Notes under the pieces: generated by a model | What the model was told of the DNA's origin: nothing | Database searches by the model: none | The model's input: only the letters and a program-made list of their open reading frames with translations | Position numbers and translations under genes: made by a program | DNA from: Pseudomonadota bacterium | GTDB lineage: Bacteria > Pseudomonadota > Gammaproteobacteria > Burkholderiales > Thiobacteraceae | Assembly: GCA_021812385.1 (NCBI GenBank) | Contig: JAKANO010000004.1 | Coordinates: 62,001 to 126,000 of the forward strand | DNA length: 64,000 nt | Reading direction: 5' to 3' | Part shown: piece by piece, positions 48,921-57,994 of the stretch | Layout of the letters: every line of letters starts with the position of its first letter | Position numbering within the stretch: the first letter of the stretch is position 1

Positions 48921-49298
48921 TCAATCCGGGCATCCATAATAGATTGCCGCATCGGCGAGCCCGTCCCAGCTTGTCGGATGGCTTGAGTCGGCGATGCGTT
49001 TGACAGTGTCAATCTCGTCGGCCAAGCCATGGGCAACGATGAATAGATGCTCCGTTCCCAGTTCCGCTTCATAGTCGACAATGTCCTGCTCTGGAATACA
49101 GTTAAAAAACTCCAAATCCAATTCGTCGAAACTGCCGAGGACGGGCGCGAGCTGATACTGCTCGGCGATGTGGTAGGGATTGTGGGCAACGATGCGCAAC
49201 TTGCGCATATCGAAGCCGGCGTTCTGTATTTCCTCGATATCGTGTTCAGCCATTTTGTGGTTCGCGTAGGTCGCCACAAAGGTGTTGTGTTGGGACAT
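48921..49298 (-). CDS. stress-protein-like small cytoplasmic protein
   Basis: A 125-residue soluble protein starting MSQHNTFVATYANHKMAEHDI. This opening resembles the 'general stress protein 17M-like' domain (a signal for approaching two residues: AEHDIEEIQNAGFDMRKLRIVA). ATG 49298 has GGAGGTGC upstream and is preferred over ATG 49313. Function unknown. A 192-bp gap without features follows upstream. Confidence 0.7.
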   Translation of the reverse strand: MSQHNTFVATYANHKMAEHDIEEIQNAGFDMRKLRIVAHNPYHIAEQYQLAPVLGSFDELDLEFFNCIPEQDIVDYEAELGTEHLFIVAHGLADEIDTVKRIADSSHPTSWDGLADAAIYYGCPD

Positions 49299-49490
49299 GA
49301 TTTGCACCTCCAATCATCTCATGCAACGCAGGCCCAAGCCGCATTGCGTGACAAGTGCGGGTATGCATGCCGCGCAATGCGCGGGCGCTGCTGCTACCTA
49401 AACATAGCCCATATTCGGCGTGCTGTAGGGCTTGATTGCATTAAATTGCAGTAGCCCCTGATGTGCAAATGGGAAAGGTCGCGGCGCATG

Positions 49491-50258
49491 CTAGGCCGTG
49501 CGTTGCACCGGGTCTTGGCGATAGAACAAGCTGAGCTGCGCATAGGCGTCGGGATAGCTGCGTTGTACTGTCAGCGGCATCTCGAAAAACGCTTCACTGA
49601 GCACCGCAAAAAACTCTCCCGGCGTTTCCGCGGCGTAGGGGTCGATGGCGGTCGCATGCCCCGCCATGACGCGTTGGCGAAAATCCTCGAAAGCCGCGCC
49701 AAAGGCGGTGCTCCAAGCCAGGCGGCTCATGTCCGCGTGCAGCGGCGGAAAGCCGTTTGCGCTGCCGTTCAGCATATCCAGCTTGTGCGCAAATTCGTGG
49801 ACCACGACGTTGTAGCCTGGTTCCGCGTATGCGTTCCCGGCATCTTGCCACGATAAGATCACCGGGCCGCCGAGCCAGGCCTCGCCGCTCAACGGCACGT
49901 GCATGTGATGCACTACCCCGATCTCATCCATGTATTCGTGTTCCGGCACGAACGTATCCGGGTAGACAATAATCTCAACCCAGCCTTCGTAGTAATCCAG
50001 GTCGAGATTCAAGATCGGTAGGCATGCTTGGGCCGCGATCATGACGCGCATTTTGTCGGTGAGTATGAGTCCCCCCGCCGCACTCAGGCGTTTGGCGTGC
50101 AGAAACAGCGTGGCCCATTGGCGCAAGCGCGCCAACTCATCCGTGCTCAGCCCCTGCAATAGGTGCAAGTGCCCTGTCACGACTTGCCAGAGTGCGTCCT
50201 GCAAGGGGTGGCACTTCAGGATGCGCTTGCGCCGCCAAGCTTTAACGAATTGGAACAT
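49491..50258 (-). CDS. mtfA: MtfA-like zinc-dependent peptidase
   Basis: A 255-residue metallopeptidase of the MtfA family (regulator of the glucose PTS through Mlc in E. coli). The zinc motif HEFAHKLD begins at His154 with Glu155 and His158; the N-terminal helical part (LQDALWQVVTGHLHLL) and the Tyr/Trp-rich middle are typical. Substrate here unknown, since a PTS is not visible in the window. Confidence 0.9.
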   Translation of the reverse strand: MFQFVKAWRRKRILKCHPLQDALWQVVTGHLHLLQGLSTDELARLRQWATLFLHAKRLSAAGGLILTDKMRVMIAAQACLPILNLDLDYYEGWVEIIVYPDTFVPEHEYMDEIGVVHHMHVPLSGEAWLGGPVILSWQDAGNAYAEPGYNVVVHEFAHKLDMLNGSANGFPPLHADMSRLAWSTAFGAAFEDFRQRVMAGHATAIDPYAAETPGEFFAVLSEAFFEMPLTVQRSYPDAYAQLSLFYRQDPVQRTA

Positions 50259-50324
50259 GTCGTGCTGATTGGGTAAACGGCAGGCTAGTGAATGTTGAGC
50301 GTGGCATCGCCTGCAGAATACAAC

Positions 50325-50354
50325 AAAAAGCCCCGCACGTTGTGCGGAGGGCTT
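50325..50354 (-). terminator. Rho-independent terminator after the 99-residue gene
   Basis: On the minus strand AAGCCCTCCGCAC pairs with GTGCGGGGCTT and is followed by a T-run (TTTTTGTTG). It ends the gene at 50361-50660. Confidence 0.88.
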
Positions 50355-50360
50355 ATGCGC

Positions 50361-50660
50361 TTAGAGGTAGCCGAACGGCTCCTCGGAAAGATCAAATTGC
50401 AAACCCTCTGCCGTCACCGATACGCCGACATAAGTCGGGCCGGTCACTTGCAGCACGCGCGATGCGGACAATGGGCGCTGCGGCAATTCCAGCGTCACTT
50501 TGATGGCGCCGCCGTCGACATCGGTTTCATAGGAATCCGCAAAGCCGATGGGTCGTCGGGTTGACACCCGCGGCTTGCTATAGACCTCCTTGCCGTTGAG
50601 CCGAATGGCAACCAAGTCATTTTCGAATCCTTCTTGAAGCGCGATGTCCAGCAAGGGCAT
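50361..50660 (-). CDS. small conserved-type protein, function unknown
   Basis: Not recognised. A 99-residue soluble, beta-rich protein beginning MPLLDIALQEGF. The ATG is preceded by GAGGAGAA, a strong ribosome binding sequence, and the gene ends in a clear terminator, so it is a real single-gene unit. No signal peptide or membrane segment. Confidence 0.72.
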   Translation of the reverse strand: MPLLDIALQEGFENDLVAIRLNGKEVYSKPRVSTRRPIGFADSYETDVDGGAIKVTLELPQRPLSASRVLQVTGPTYVGVSVTAEGLQFDLSEEPFGYL

Positions 50661-50944
50661 AGGTTCTCCTCATGAAATGCACGCAATACCTTGGCCAGCG
50701 TTGATCTGCTGCATGCCATAGTTTTTTATAGTTAAGCCACAGGCTTATACAAGGGCGAAAATGCGGCGCATGCAAAATATAATTCGACGCAAGCCGATCT
50801 TTGCCGCTGGCATGACTTTTCCCCAAAGAGTGCTATCGCAAAATTTCATGCTGTCGCGCCTCTGGCAGGGCGCCGGCGGCTTCCGGTAAACTAGCCGCTG
50901 GCGGCAATTCCGCCAATATATTGGATGTCAGAGGCTTTGTCGGA

Positions 50945-52015
50945 ATGAACTTGATCGCAACACTGCGCACAATCGTACTGGTCATGGGTGTTGGAGGCCT
51001 GCTCGGCGGCTGCGCCAACCTCGGCTACTATGCCCAAGCCGTGGGCGGCCAAATGGATTTAATGCGTCGCGCCGAGCCGGTGAGTGCGGTGCTCGAAGAC
51101 CCGCAAGCCAATCAACATTTGAAAAATGCGCTGACCAAAGCCGTGCAATTGCGCGCATTCGCCAGCCACGAATTGCAGTTGCCGGATAACCAAAGCTTTA
51201 CCCGCTATGCCGATCTGCATCGGCCCTATGTGGTGTGGAATGTATTCGCAGCCGAGGAATTTTCCACTACGCCTAAACAATGGTGTTTCATCGGCGTGGG
51301 TTGCGTCAGCTACCGTGGATTTTTCGCGCAAGCGGACGCCGAAACCTTTGCCGCCGCATTGCGCCGCAGCGGCGACGATGTGTATCTGGGCGGTGTTCCG
51401 GCTTACTCCACCCTGGGCTGGTTCGACGATGCCTTGCTCAATACTTTCATCGGCTACTCGGAAGCCGAACTCGCGCAATTAATGTTCCACGAGCTCGCGC
51501 ATCAAGTGGTGTATGTGCGCGACGACAGCGCCTTCAACGAATCGTTTGCCACCGCTGTCGAATTGGAAGGCGTGAACCGTTGGCTGGATTTGCATGGCAC
51601 GGCTGCACAGCGTGCCGCATTTGAAACGGCGCAACAGCGCAAAGCCGACTACATCGAGCGCATGCTGCGCGCGCGCAAGCAACTCGAAACACTCTATGCT
51701 TCTAGCCTGAGCGCAGCGGAGAAGCGCAGCGCCAAGACGCAGGTCATTAGCCGCTTGCGCCAGGAACTCGCGCAAGGCAGCAAGCACCCTGAGCGCTGGC
51801 TGGCGCAGCAGTTGAATAACGCCCAATTGGCTTCGATTGCTACTTATACGCAACTTGTACCGGCGTTTCGCGCGCTGCTGGCGGAGCAGCATGGGGATAT
51901 GGGGCGGTTTTTTGCCGTGGTGAAACAAATGAGCGCATTACCGCAGGACGAGCGCAATGCCGAACTGCAAGCGGCGTTGAACGCTAGTCGCAAGAACCTG
52001 GCGGCAAATCCTTAG
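50945..52015 (+). CDS. lipoprotein zinc aminopeptidase-like protein
   Basis: A 356-residue putative zinc aminopeptidase (PF10023-type). A lipoprotein signal with LLGGC (Cys23) is followed by the metal motif HELAHQ (His182, Glu183, His186) and NESFA (Glu199) as third ligand, a gluzincin pattern. ATG 50945 is chosen since it opens the signal peptide; ATG 50921 is in frame. Probably a periplasmic, membrane-tethered peptidase. The stop overlaps the convergent slyX gene by 4 bp. Confidence 0.85.
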   Translation: MNLIATLRTIVLVMGVGGLLGGCANLGYYAQAVGGQMDLMRRAEPVSAVLEDPQANQHLKNALTKAVQLRAFASHELQLPDNQSFTRYADLHRPYVVWNVFAAEEFSTTPKQWCFIGVGCVSYRGFFAQADAETFAAALRRSGDDVYLGGVPAYSTLGWFDDALLNTFIGYSEAELAQLMFHELAHQVVYVRDDSAFNESFATAVELEGVNRWLDLHGTAAQRAAFETAQQRKADYIERMLRARKQLETLYASSLSAAEKRSAKTQVISRLRQELAQGSKHPERWLAQQLNNAQLASIATYTQLVPAFRALLAEQHGDMGRFFAVVKQMSALPQDERNAELQAALNASRKNLAANP

Positions 52016-52218
52016 TAATGCGGCGGACGTTCGTTGCCGGGCGCACGCTCGGGTGCTGCGTCGACTAATTCCCGAACATGTTCCACCAAAGAATCGATGA
52101 GTGCTTGTTGCCGGTCGATTTGCTTCTGCTGCGCGTACACTGTCTTGTTCAGATCCTCGACCGTGTCTTCCAGGTAGGTGATTTTGCTTTCGATGTGTTC
52201 CAAGCGGTCTTCGCTCAT
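52012..52218 (-). CDS. slyX: SlyX-like coiled-coil protein
   Basis: A 68-residue coiled coil with the SlyX pattern: RLEHIESKITYLEDTVEDLN, QQKQIDRQQALIDSL, and a short Pro-rich end PPHY, which is the SlyX hallmark. ATG 52218 with AAGGAA upstream is favoured over the open extension to 52323. Function of SlyX is unclear. Confidence 0.88.
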   Translation of the reverse strand: MSEDRLEHIESKITYLEDTVEDLNKTVYAQQKQIDRQQALIDSLVEHVRELVDAAPERAPGNERPPHY

Positions 52219-52346
52219 TGCGGTATTCCTTGCATGGGGTGCTTGCGCGAGATCTCGGGATCCTAGCATGAAACCTCCAGGTGGTTTGCCTATCGCGCAG
52301 GATCGGCTACCATTCCACACCACATTTTTTTCAAGGCGTATTCCCC

Positions 52347-53510
52347 ATGCAGTCCGGCCCTAGAGAGATCACTAATTCATTTCGCCCCATTCCGCTTGAA
52401 GTACCGGAGGGCATGAAGCCAAACGAATTTTTCAACAGTGCCGAAAACCTCAACGACTTGGTGCACAACAACGGCTTGCTGCAAAATCCGGAGGGCCTGC
52501 TGCTGTATCGCAAGGCGCTGGGCCACAGCAATGAGTTCGATTGCTCGATTATCTACAACACCTCGCAAAGCATTCTCGACCCGCTGGGCCGGCCGGTGCG
52601 GCGCACGCAGGTGCCGGAGCAGGTGAAGAACGTCTGGAACCGCATGAACCAGATCATCATCGCCTACATGCTGGAGCGCTATCCCAATCCCGATGAGACA
52701 CTGGTGCTGGCGGGCGAGGCCAGCTTGGATGCCACTTGGCCGCTGACTTCGCCCGGCGTGCCGAGTATCCGCATGCTGCACAATCACTTCATCGTGTTCA
52801 ACAAGGCCGAGCTGCGCGATGCGCCGCTGGCCGACTTGAACAATCCCAATCTCACCGATGGCGGCCAGCACTCGCTGTTTCAGTCCTACATGCGCGCCGT
52901 GTATCGCGCCTTTTTCGACGAGCTCGACCTGCAAATTCTGCGCCCGTGCCAAGACGGCAGCTGCAAGATCGCGCTCACCGGTTATCCGCAAGGCTTGCCC
53001 AGTTGGGAAGTGCAGGGTGGCGTCGAGGCGCTGCAGGAAGTGCGCTTCTGGAAGGAATACGACACCATTCTCATGGGCTTCATCGACTTTTATCGCACCT
53101 TTTTCACCCAAGTCTCGACGCGCAACGCGGCACTGCCGCGCGACATTAATTTCCCCGAATTGGTCGAGGCCAAGCTGCAATTCAACAACGACTTTCTCAA
53201 GACCGCGAAGATGGTGCGCGACCGCTGCATCAAGGACGCCAAGTACGCCAACTCCATCCGCTGGCAACCGGCCTTCAAACAGCTGATCTACCGCAACGAT
53301 CAAGGCAAGCTGATCGTCACCATCAGCCAGAACTCCATCGGCAACGCCATCACCGAGTTGCTGGGTGTGGTGGTCAAGCGCACGCCCGACGCCGATGCCT
53401 ACGCCCGCGCCGAGCCGGCGCTGATTGAAAAATTATTGGCGGTGCGGCGCCGCCTGGTGGAGGCCGATCTGGGCGAAGGGATTGCTACGCCGCACTGGGG
53501 TGCTGCGTAA
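52347..53510 (+). CDS. conserved-type protein with HNHFIVF motif, function unknown
   Basis: A 387-residue soluble protein I cannot place. It contains MLHNHFIVFNK near residue 150, an H-x-H-hydrophobic pattern reminiscent of HIT-superfamily nucleotidyl hydrolases/transferases, but the wider sequence does not let me confirm that fold. The frame is open from 52281; ATG 52347 is chosen because the part before it overlaps the slyX leader and looks non-coding. Single gene, no operon partner visible. Confidence 0.72.
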   Translation: MQSGPREITNSFRPIPLEVPEGMKPNEFFNSAENLNDLVHNNGLLQNPEGLLLYRKALGHSNEFDCSIIYNTSQSILDPLGRPVRRTQVPEQVKNVWNRMNQIIIAYMLERYPNPDETLVLAGEASLDATWPLTSPGVPSIRMLHNHFIVFNKAELRDAPLADLNNPNLTDGGQHSLFQSYMRAVYRAFFDELDLQILRPCQDGSCKIALTGYPQGLPSWEVQGGVEALQEVRFWKEYDTILMGFIDFYRTFFTQVSTRNAALPRDINFPELVEAKLQFNNDFLKTAKMVRDRCIKDAKYANSIRWQPAFKQLIYRNDQGKLIVTISQNSIGNAITELLGVVVKRTPDADAYARAEPALIEKLLAVRRRLVEADLGEGIATPHWGAA

Positions 53511-53563
53511 TATTCCGTTCCTCGAAGCTTGGTGCATGGAAATAGTGGCGCGGCTAAAAGCAT

Positions 53564-54022
53564 TCACCGCGGCACTACCCGTGCGCTTTCGCCGCTGCCC
53601 TCGACGCGTACCGCCATGCCGTCTTTGAGCCGCGCATCGGTCGGCTGCGTAATGGTCACGCTGCCACCGGTCACCATATTCACCGTCACCTGCTGCGCGG
53701 TCTCCTTGCCAAGCTTGCTTTCCGCGTAAGTGCCGGCAAGCCCGCCCAATACCGCGCCCGCCACCGTGGCGGTTTTGCTATCGCCGATGGATGCGCCGAG
53801 AATGCCGCCCGCCACGGCGCCGGCGGCGGTGCCGACCCCGAGCTTGTAATTCTTATCGACATGAACGGTTTCGAGCTTGCTAATGGTGCCATTGCGGTCG
53901 GATTGGATCGTGCCGCTGGTCTCGCCAAATTTGGTGCCGCCTTTCGATCCCAGAGATTCCATCTCTGCGCAGCCACCCAGGAAAACAATCAACAAAATAG
54001 GAAGAATCATTTGGGTTTTCAT
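53564..54022 (-). CDS. glycine-zipper lipoprotein, SlyB/Pcp-like
   Basis: A 152-residue lipoprotein: lipobox FLGGC (Cys18), then a linker and a glycine-zipper segment (about 63-105: GVGTAAGAVAGGILGASIGD and following GAVLGGLAG) that can insert in a membrane as a helical hairpin. Related proteins (SlyB, Pcp) stabilise the outer membrane. Its C-terminus reads VEGSGESARVVPR. Monocistronic. Confidence 0.85.
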   Translation of the reverse strand: MKTQMILPILLIVFLGGCAEMESLGSKGGTKFGETSGTIQSDRNGTISKLETVHVDKNYKLGVGTAAGAVAGGILGASIGDSKTATVAGAVLGGLAGTYAESKLGKETAQQVTVNMVTGGSVTITQPTDARLKDGMAVRVEGSGESARVVPR

Positions 54023-54232
54023 GGTCTATTCCTTTATTGCCGTTTAAATCACCAACATAGTAAATATCACGCAGAACTAGCGAGTTTTCCCCAGCGGGGA
54101 AAATAAATAATCGCCGTCTCGAAAGTGTTTTATAAAACGTAGTATTGATAAAAAGCAGCTTACGCGTACATACTGCTTTAAACCCCAAGCGCGCGCCGGA
54201 CAGTTGCCACGCCCACCATTGCCAGGAGCGCC

Positions 54233-54838
54233 ATGAACGATACCGTCCGCAATCTGCTCGACCAAATTAGCGCGCTCGAAGACAAGCTGCGCATTGCGGT
54301 AGAGGAACAGGAAGGCAAGCTGCGCTATACGTTTGAAGGCAAGCGTGTCGCCTTTGAGCAATCCGTCAGGGAAGCGCATGCCCAGTTGAAGATGGGCGCG
54401 TTGCGCTGGATTATCTCGGTGCGTCCGCAAAACTATTTAACCGCGCCCATTATCTACGGCATGATCGTGCCCTTGGTTTTTGCCGATCTATGCGTTTCGT
54501 TTTATCAAGCAACTTGTTTTCCGGTTTACAAAATCACCAAGGTGCGACGCCGGGACTATATCGTTTTCGACCATCGGCACTTGGCTTACCTCAACTTCTT
54601 CGAGAAGTTCCATTGCCTGTATTGTTCCTATGCCAGCGGCTTGCTGGCTTATGCGCGAGAAATCGTTGCGCGCACCGAGCAATATTTTTGCCCGATCAAG
54701 CACGCGCACAAAATCTTGCAGTCCCATGAGCGCTATCGCCGGTTTTTGGCCTACGGGGATGCCGAGGATTATCACGCCCACTTGGAAGAGTTTCGCGCTG
54801 CATTAGCGCGGGAAAAGGAAAAAGATAAGGCCGCGTAG
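54233..54838 (+). CDS. membrane-associated protein of unknown function
   Basis: Not recognised. The 201-residue protein has an N-terminal coiled coil (about 1-50), a hydrophobic stretch (about 65-95: LTAPIIYGMIVPLVFADLCV), and a Cys-rich middle (FHCLYCSYASG) that could bind metal or form a cluster. An ACCATTGCCAGGAGCGCC sequence with AGGAG precedes the ATG. Not part of an obvious operon. Confidence 0.72.
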   Translation: MNDTVRNLLDQISALEDKLRIAVEEQEGKLRYTFEGKRVAFEQSVREAHAQLKMGALRWIISVRPQNYLTAPIIYGMIVPLVFADLCVSFYQATCFPVYKITKVRRRDYIVFDHRHLAYLNFFEKFHCLYCSYASGLLAYAREIVARTEQYFCPIKHAHKILQSHERYRRFLAYGDAEDYHAHLEEFRAALAREKEKDKAA

Positions 54839-55080
54839 TCGTCGCGTTTGATGCCGGCCCCAGCAGAGAGAGGGCGCATCCTGACGGCAACTCCTGTATA
54901 GTATCCGGCGGGGCTTGACGCCAGTCACTCAAACGCAGTTCATCCGCCCCATCTATCCTGCTGATGATTCTGCTGCCGCCTTCGTGCCGCGGCTCCCGCT
55001 ACCGCACTCTACTAACCCTGCAAGCACCCTACAATGCGAAGCGGACAACTCCGTGTTTTGAACACAGGAGGTCAATATAT

Positions 55081-55350
55081 ATGGCAAAAGAAGAATTGAT
55101 TGAAATGGAAGGCGTGGTTGACGAAGTCCTTCCGGACACGCGTTATCGCGTCACGCTGACCAACGGCGTCAGCGTATCGGCGTACGCATCGGGCAAGATC
55201 CGAAAAAACCACATCCGCATTTTGGCGGGCGACAAAGTTTCCTTGGAGATGTCTCCCTACGATCTGACCAAGGCCCGCATCAGCTTTCGGCATAAGGATG
55301 AGAAAGCGCCGGCTTTTACGCCTTCACGGCCGCAGTTTCGGCGTCGCTAA
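55081..55350 (+). CDS. infA: translation initiation factor IF-1 with C-terminal tail
   Basis: An 89-residue S1/OB-fold protein with the IF-1 core [30 protein letters not shown], and [13 protein letters not shown]. Usual IF-1 is about 72 residues; here a basic tail ([18 protein letters not shown]) is added. The ATG is 9 bp after AGGAGGT, one of the strongest ribosome binding sequences in the window. The free-standing location, away from ribosomal protein genes, suggests a second infA copy, as many betaproteobacteria have; this cannot be proved from the window. Confidence 0.92.
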   Translation: MAKEELIEMEGVVDEVLPDTRYRVTLTNGVSVSAYASGKIRKNHIRILAGDKVSLEMSPYDLTKARISFRHKDEKAPAFTPSRPQFRRR

Positions 55351-55375
55351 GCATAACGCAGTTGTCGCAGGCATA

Positions 55376-55403
55376 AAAAAACCCCGGCATGCCGGGGTTT
55401 TTT
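55376..55403. terminator. bidirectional Rho-independent terminator
   Basis: Perfect palindrome: 13-bp arms (A6-CCCCGGC and GCCGGGG-T6) with a 2-base AT loop, placed between convergent infA and the cold-shock gene, and able to work on both strands. Confidence 0.93.
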
Positions 55404-55423
55404 CTTATCCAACGACTGCGAAA

Positions 55424-55627
55424 TTACGCAGCTTGGATGTTTGATGCTTGCTTGCCTTTAGGGCCGGCGGTCACTTCGAAAGAGACGCGCTGATTTTCTT
55501 GCAGCGACTTGAAGCCTTCTGCGCGAATCTCGGAGAAGTGCGCGAAGAGGTCATCGCCACCGCCATCGGGTGTGATAAAACCAAAACCTTTAGCGTCGTT
55601 GAACCACTTAACAGTACCTGTTTCCAT
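55424..55627 (-). CDS. cspA: CspA-family cold-shock protein
   Basis: A 67-residue nucleic-acid chaperone with the RNP motifs KGFGFI and DLFAHF within the OB fold, beginning [11 protein letters not shown]. The open frame extends to 55696, but ATG 55627 starts the conserved protein. It shares the terminator with infA and melts RNA structure, presumably in the cold. Symbol given at family level. Confidence 0.95.
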   Translation of the reverse strand: METGTVKWFNDAKGFGFITPDGGGDDLFAHFSEIRAEGFKSLQENQRVSFEVTAGPKGKQASNIQAA

Positions 55628-55880
55628 TGCATTTTCCTTAAATAAACATTTGGGCAACATGCCCGATCCATCGAATATCAAGGAAAAAGAGGCCAACTAA
55701 AAGGTACCGCGATTTAAGTCTTGAATCCCACAGACGCAGGTAGGATATCCTAAAACCCATTAAGTTCAAGATAATTCGCATTTATTTTGGGTGGGACAGC
55801 AAGGCCTTGGCCGCATGGCGTAAGACGAAATCGACTGTTGCGACTACTATTACGAGACCAAAGCAAAAGGAACTTTAATC

Positions 55881-56279
55881 ATGAGCGACAAAATCAACAA
55901 GACTCCGGAACAGTGGAAAGCCGAACTCACCCCAGAGCAATATCAGGTATGCCGGGCAAAAGGCACCGAGCGCGCCTTCACTGGGCAATACTGGGACAAC
56001 CACGAAAAAGGCCAATACCGTTGCGCCTGCTGCGGCGAGCCCTTATTCAGCTCCGACACTAAATTTGATTCCGGCACCGGTTGGCCCAGCTTCTGGGCGC
56101 CCGTGTCGGAAGACAATGTCGCCACTGAAACCGACAACAGCCTATGGATGAGCCGCACTGAGGTCACCTGCAAACAATGCGGCGCGCACCTGGGGCATGT
56201 GTTCAACGATGGCCCCCAGCCGACCGGGCAGCGCTATTGCATCAACTCTGTTTCGCTGAAATTCGATCAGGAAAAATAA
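55881..56279 (+). CDS. msrB: peptide-methionine (R)-S-oxide reductase
   Basis: Repairs methionine R-sulfoxide in oxidised proteins. The 132-residue protein has both zinc pairs (CACCGEPL and [12 protein letters not shown]), the GTGWPSF motif and the catalytic Cys in RYCINSVSL. Full length; no MsrA fusion. Confidence 0.97.
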   Translation: MSDKINKTPEQWKAELTPEQYQVCRAKGTERAFTGQYWDNHEKGQYRCACCGEPLFSSDTKFDSGTGWPSFWAPVSEDNVATETDNSLWMSRTEVTCKQCGAHLGHVFNDGPQPTGQRYCINSVSLKFDQEK

Positions 56280-56320
56280 AACGCCCCCCTTCCGCTGCGG
56301 GAAGAGGGAGAGCGTGCGAT

Positions 56321-56965
56321 TTATTGCTGTACCGGCGTATGCGTCACAATGGTGCAATTCGATGAGCCGGTAATGCCGGCCAGGTTGTTCGTATCGAAAT
56401 TGAATACGCCGTTAAAGCAGATCGTGCCGACTTTGTTCGCCAATTTGCCGACGCCCGCCGTTTCGTGCAGGCCGGAGCAACCCGCCATGCGGATGGTGAA
56501 GAGGTTGGGGGTGTCGGGGTTAGGCGCCACCGGGCCGTATAGAAACAGCGCGCGGCCTTCCAGCGGCACGTTGGGGTCGGAGCTCAGCGTGGAGCCATCG
56601 GGGAAAGATAATTTACAACCCGCGCAGCTGAAATTCACCACTGGCGAAGGGTTGGCGAAGTCGAATTTATCAAAGGTAATCTTGGCATCGGTGAGCACGA
56701 CTTTATAGTCGTCGTCATCGCCATCATGTTTACTCGTGCGAATAATGCCATTCCCCTTAATGTTCGGCGCGGTGCCAACAGCGCTGATCGCGTAAGTCGT
56801 TTTGCCGGTAAGGGAATCATAACCATAGTATTGACCGGTTGCTTGAAAGTTATACAGCATATCTACGGGATCGGTACTCGCTGCATTGGCGCTCGAAACC
56901 GCGAAGACGCTGGCGGCGCACATTGCGATAACGCTTATTTTTTTTACCCAATTACTTTTGCTCAT
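56321..56965 (-). CDS. exported protein of unknown function
   Basis: Not recognised. A 214-residue secreted protein with a signal peptide (about 1-29, ending SANA) and a beta-rich, low-Lys mature part that holds two Cys pairs (CAGCKL; CSG with CFN). It resembles small secreted or PEP-CTERM-type cargo proteins but has no sorting tail. Upstream is a 343-bp gap. Confidence 0.72.
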   Translation of the reverse strand: MSKSNWVKKISVIAMCAASVFAVSSANAASTDPVDMLYNFQATGQYYGYDSLTGKTTYAISAVGTAPNIKGNGIIRTSKHDGDDDDYKVVLTDAKITFDKFDFANPSPVVNFSCAGCKLSFPDGSTLSSDPNVPLEGRALFLYGPVAPNPDTPNLFTIRMAGCSGLHETAGVGKLANKVGTICFNGVFNFDTNNLAGITGSSNCTIVTHTPVQQ

Positions 56966-57308
56966 GATTCCTCCGTGGTGGCATTAAGAGTCCCGGTGCG
57001 GGATAAAACCGTCTATCAATTCTGCGAGATATGACGATAAGCAATTATAGGAATTTTGTGTGCAAGGTGCTGGTATATTTGTACTAATTTCAAAAAATGA
57101 AGTTCTCGCTTATTCGCAAAACCTTGTGCGGTTGTTTTTTTCAAAGAATCCCCAGTTTTTTCATTTGATTTAACGCAAGGTCCAGTCATTCATTACTCAA
57201 AAATAAAGTTGCTATATTGAAACCATTGGCAATTGCCTTGCAGGAAAATTTCCAGCGCATGATGCAAGCACCAGAGTCTTGTTCGACTAACGCATGGAGG
57301 ATAAATAG
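56966..57308. other. 343-bp A+T-rich intergenic region
   Basis: No ORF with codon character and no RNA gene recognised. It must hold the divergent promoters for the exported protein (minus) and the DUF2934 gene (plus), but no box stands out strongly. A GGAGGA sequence starts 13 bases before the next gene. Confidence 0.4.
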
Positions 57309-57680
57309 ATGGCTAAACAGCAGCGTACATCGTCTAATCCGAGCAGCGATGCTGCGATTACCTGGCGTGGAAGCTTCAGCTTAGAGCAGCGTGAGGCCAT
57401 GATTCGTGAAGCCGCGTTTAATCGCTACGCGCAGCGCGGCTATGTTCCGGGACATGATATTGAAGACTGGCTGGCAGCCGAATCCGAAATCGAAACCGGA
57501 CTATCCACGCCGCAACCGGGAGAGCCTGCGGAATATGCCCTGGAAAGCGGGGCACAGCAAAGCGGCGCTCATGGCCCGTGGGAAGACGATGCCTTGAAGC
57601 GCGCCATCAAGCGCCATCCGCAAAAGGCCATCCCGCAAGTGGAGGGCATCGAACCGGACAAGGCGCCATCCAAGGAATAA
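57309..57680 (+). CDS. DUF2934-domain protein
   Basis: A 123-residue protein with a DUF2934 helix-loop region (about 25-65: REAMIREAAFNRYAQRG, then GHDIEDWLAAESEI), often followed by disordered tails as here (Glu/Pro/Gln-rich). ATG 57309 has GGAGGA upstream. Role unknown; the family is commonly found with stress-response genes (established loosely). Followed 50 bp later by a 75-residue gene. Confidence 0.88.
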   Translation: MAKQQRTSSNPSSDAAITWRGSFSLEQREAMIREAAFNRYAQRGYVPGHDIEDWLAAESEIETGLSTPQPGEPAEYALESGAQQSGAHGPWEDDALKRAIKRHPQKAIPQVEGIEPDKAPSKE

Positions 57681-57730
57681 CGCGATTGCCGCTTCTGATC
57701 AGCAAATCGCTGCCATAGAAAGTAAGGCCT

Positions 57731-57958
57731 ATGACCAACCATGTGACCCAAGTCGGCGCCCCCGATCCCGAACTCAAAACCTCGCCCATCTACGACGAGA
57801 ACGAAGATGAGTCACTCGATCTGGAACTCGAAACCGGCGCTTGTTATTTCAACAATGTGTCCTATCCAAAGGGGCAGTATTTGCTGAGCGGCGACGAGCT
57901 GTTGCATTGCGAAGAGCGCGGCATCTGGGTGCGCAAAGGGGAAATGCGGCCGGAGTAG
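57731..57958 (+). CDS. small acidic protein, function unknown
   Basis: Not recognised. A 75-residue very acidic protein (DENEDESLDLELE) with two Cys (ACYFNN and HCEERG), and a compact C-terminal part (YPKGQYLLSGDELLHCEERGIWV) that looks like a small beta domain. Possibly cotranscribed with the DUF2934 gene. Confidence 0.65.
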   Translation: MTNHVTQVGAPDPELKTSPIYDENEDESLDLELETGACYFNNVSYPKGQYLLSGDELLHCEERGIWVRKGEMRPE

Positions 57959-57994
57959 CTTAGCGCTGATTTCGGTTGTGCATGGTGCGGCGGT

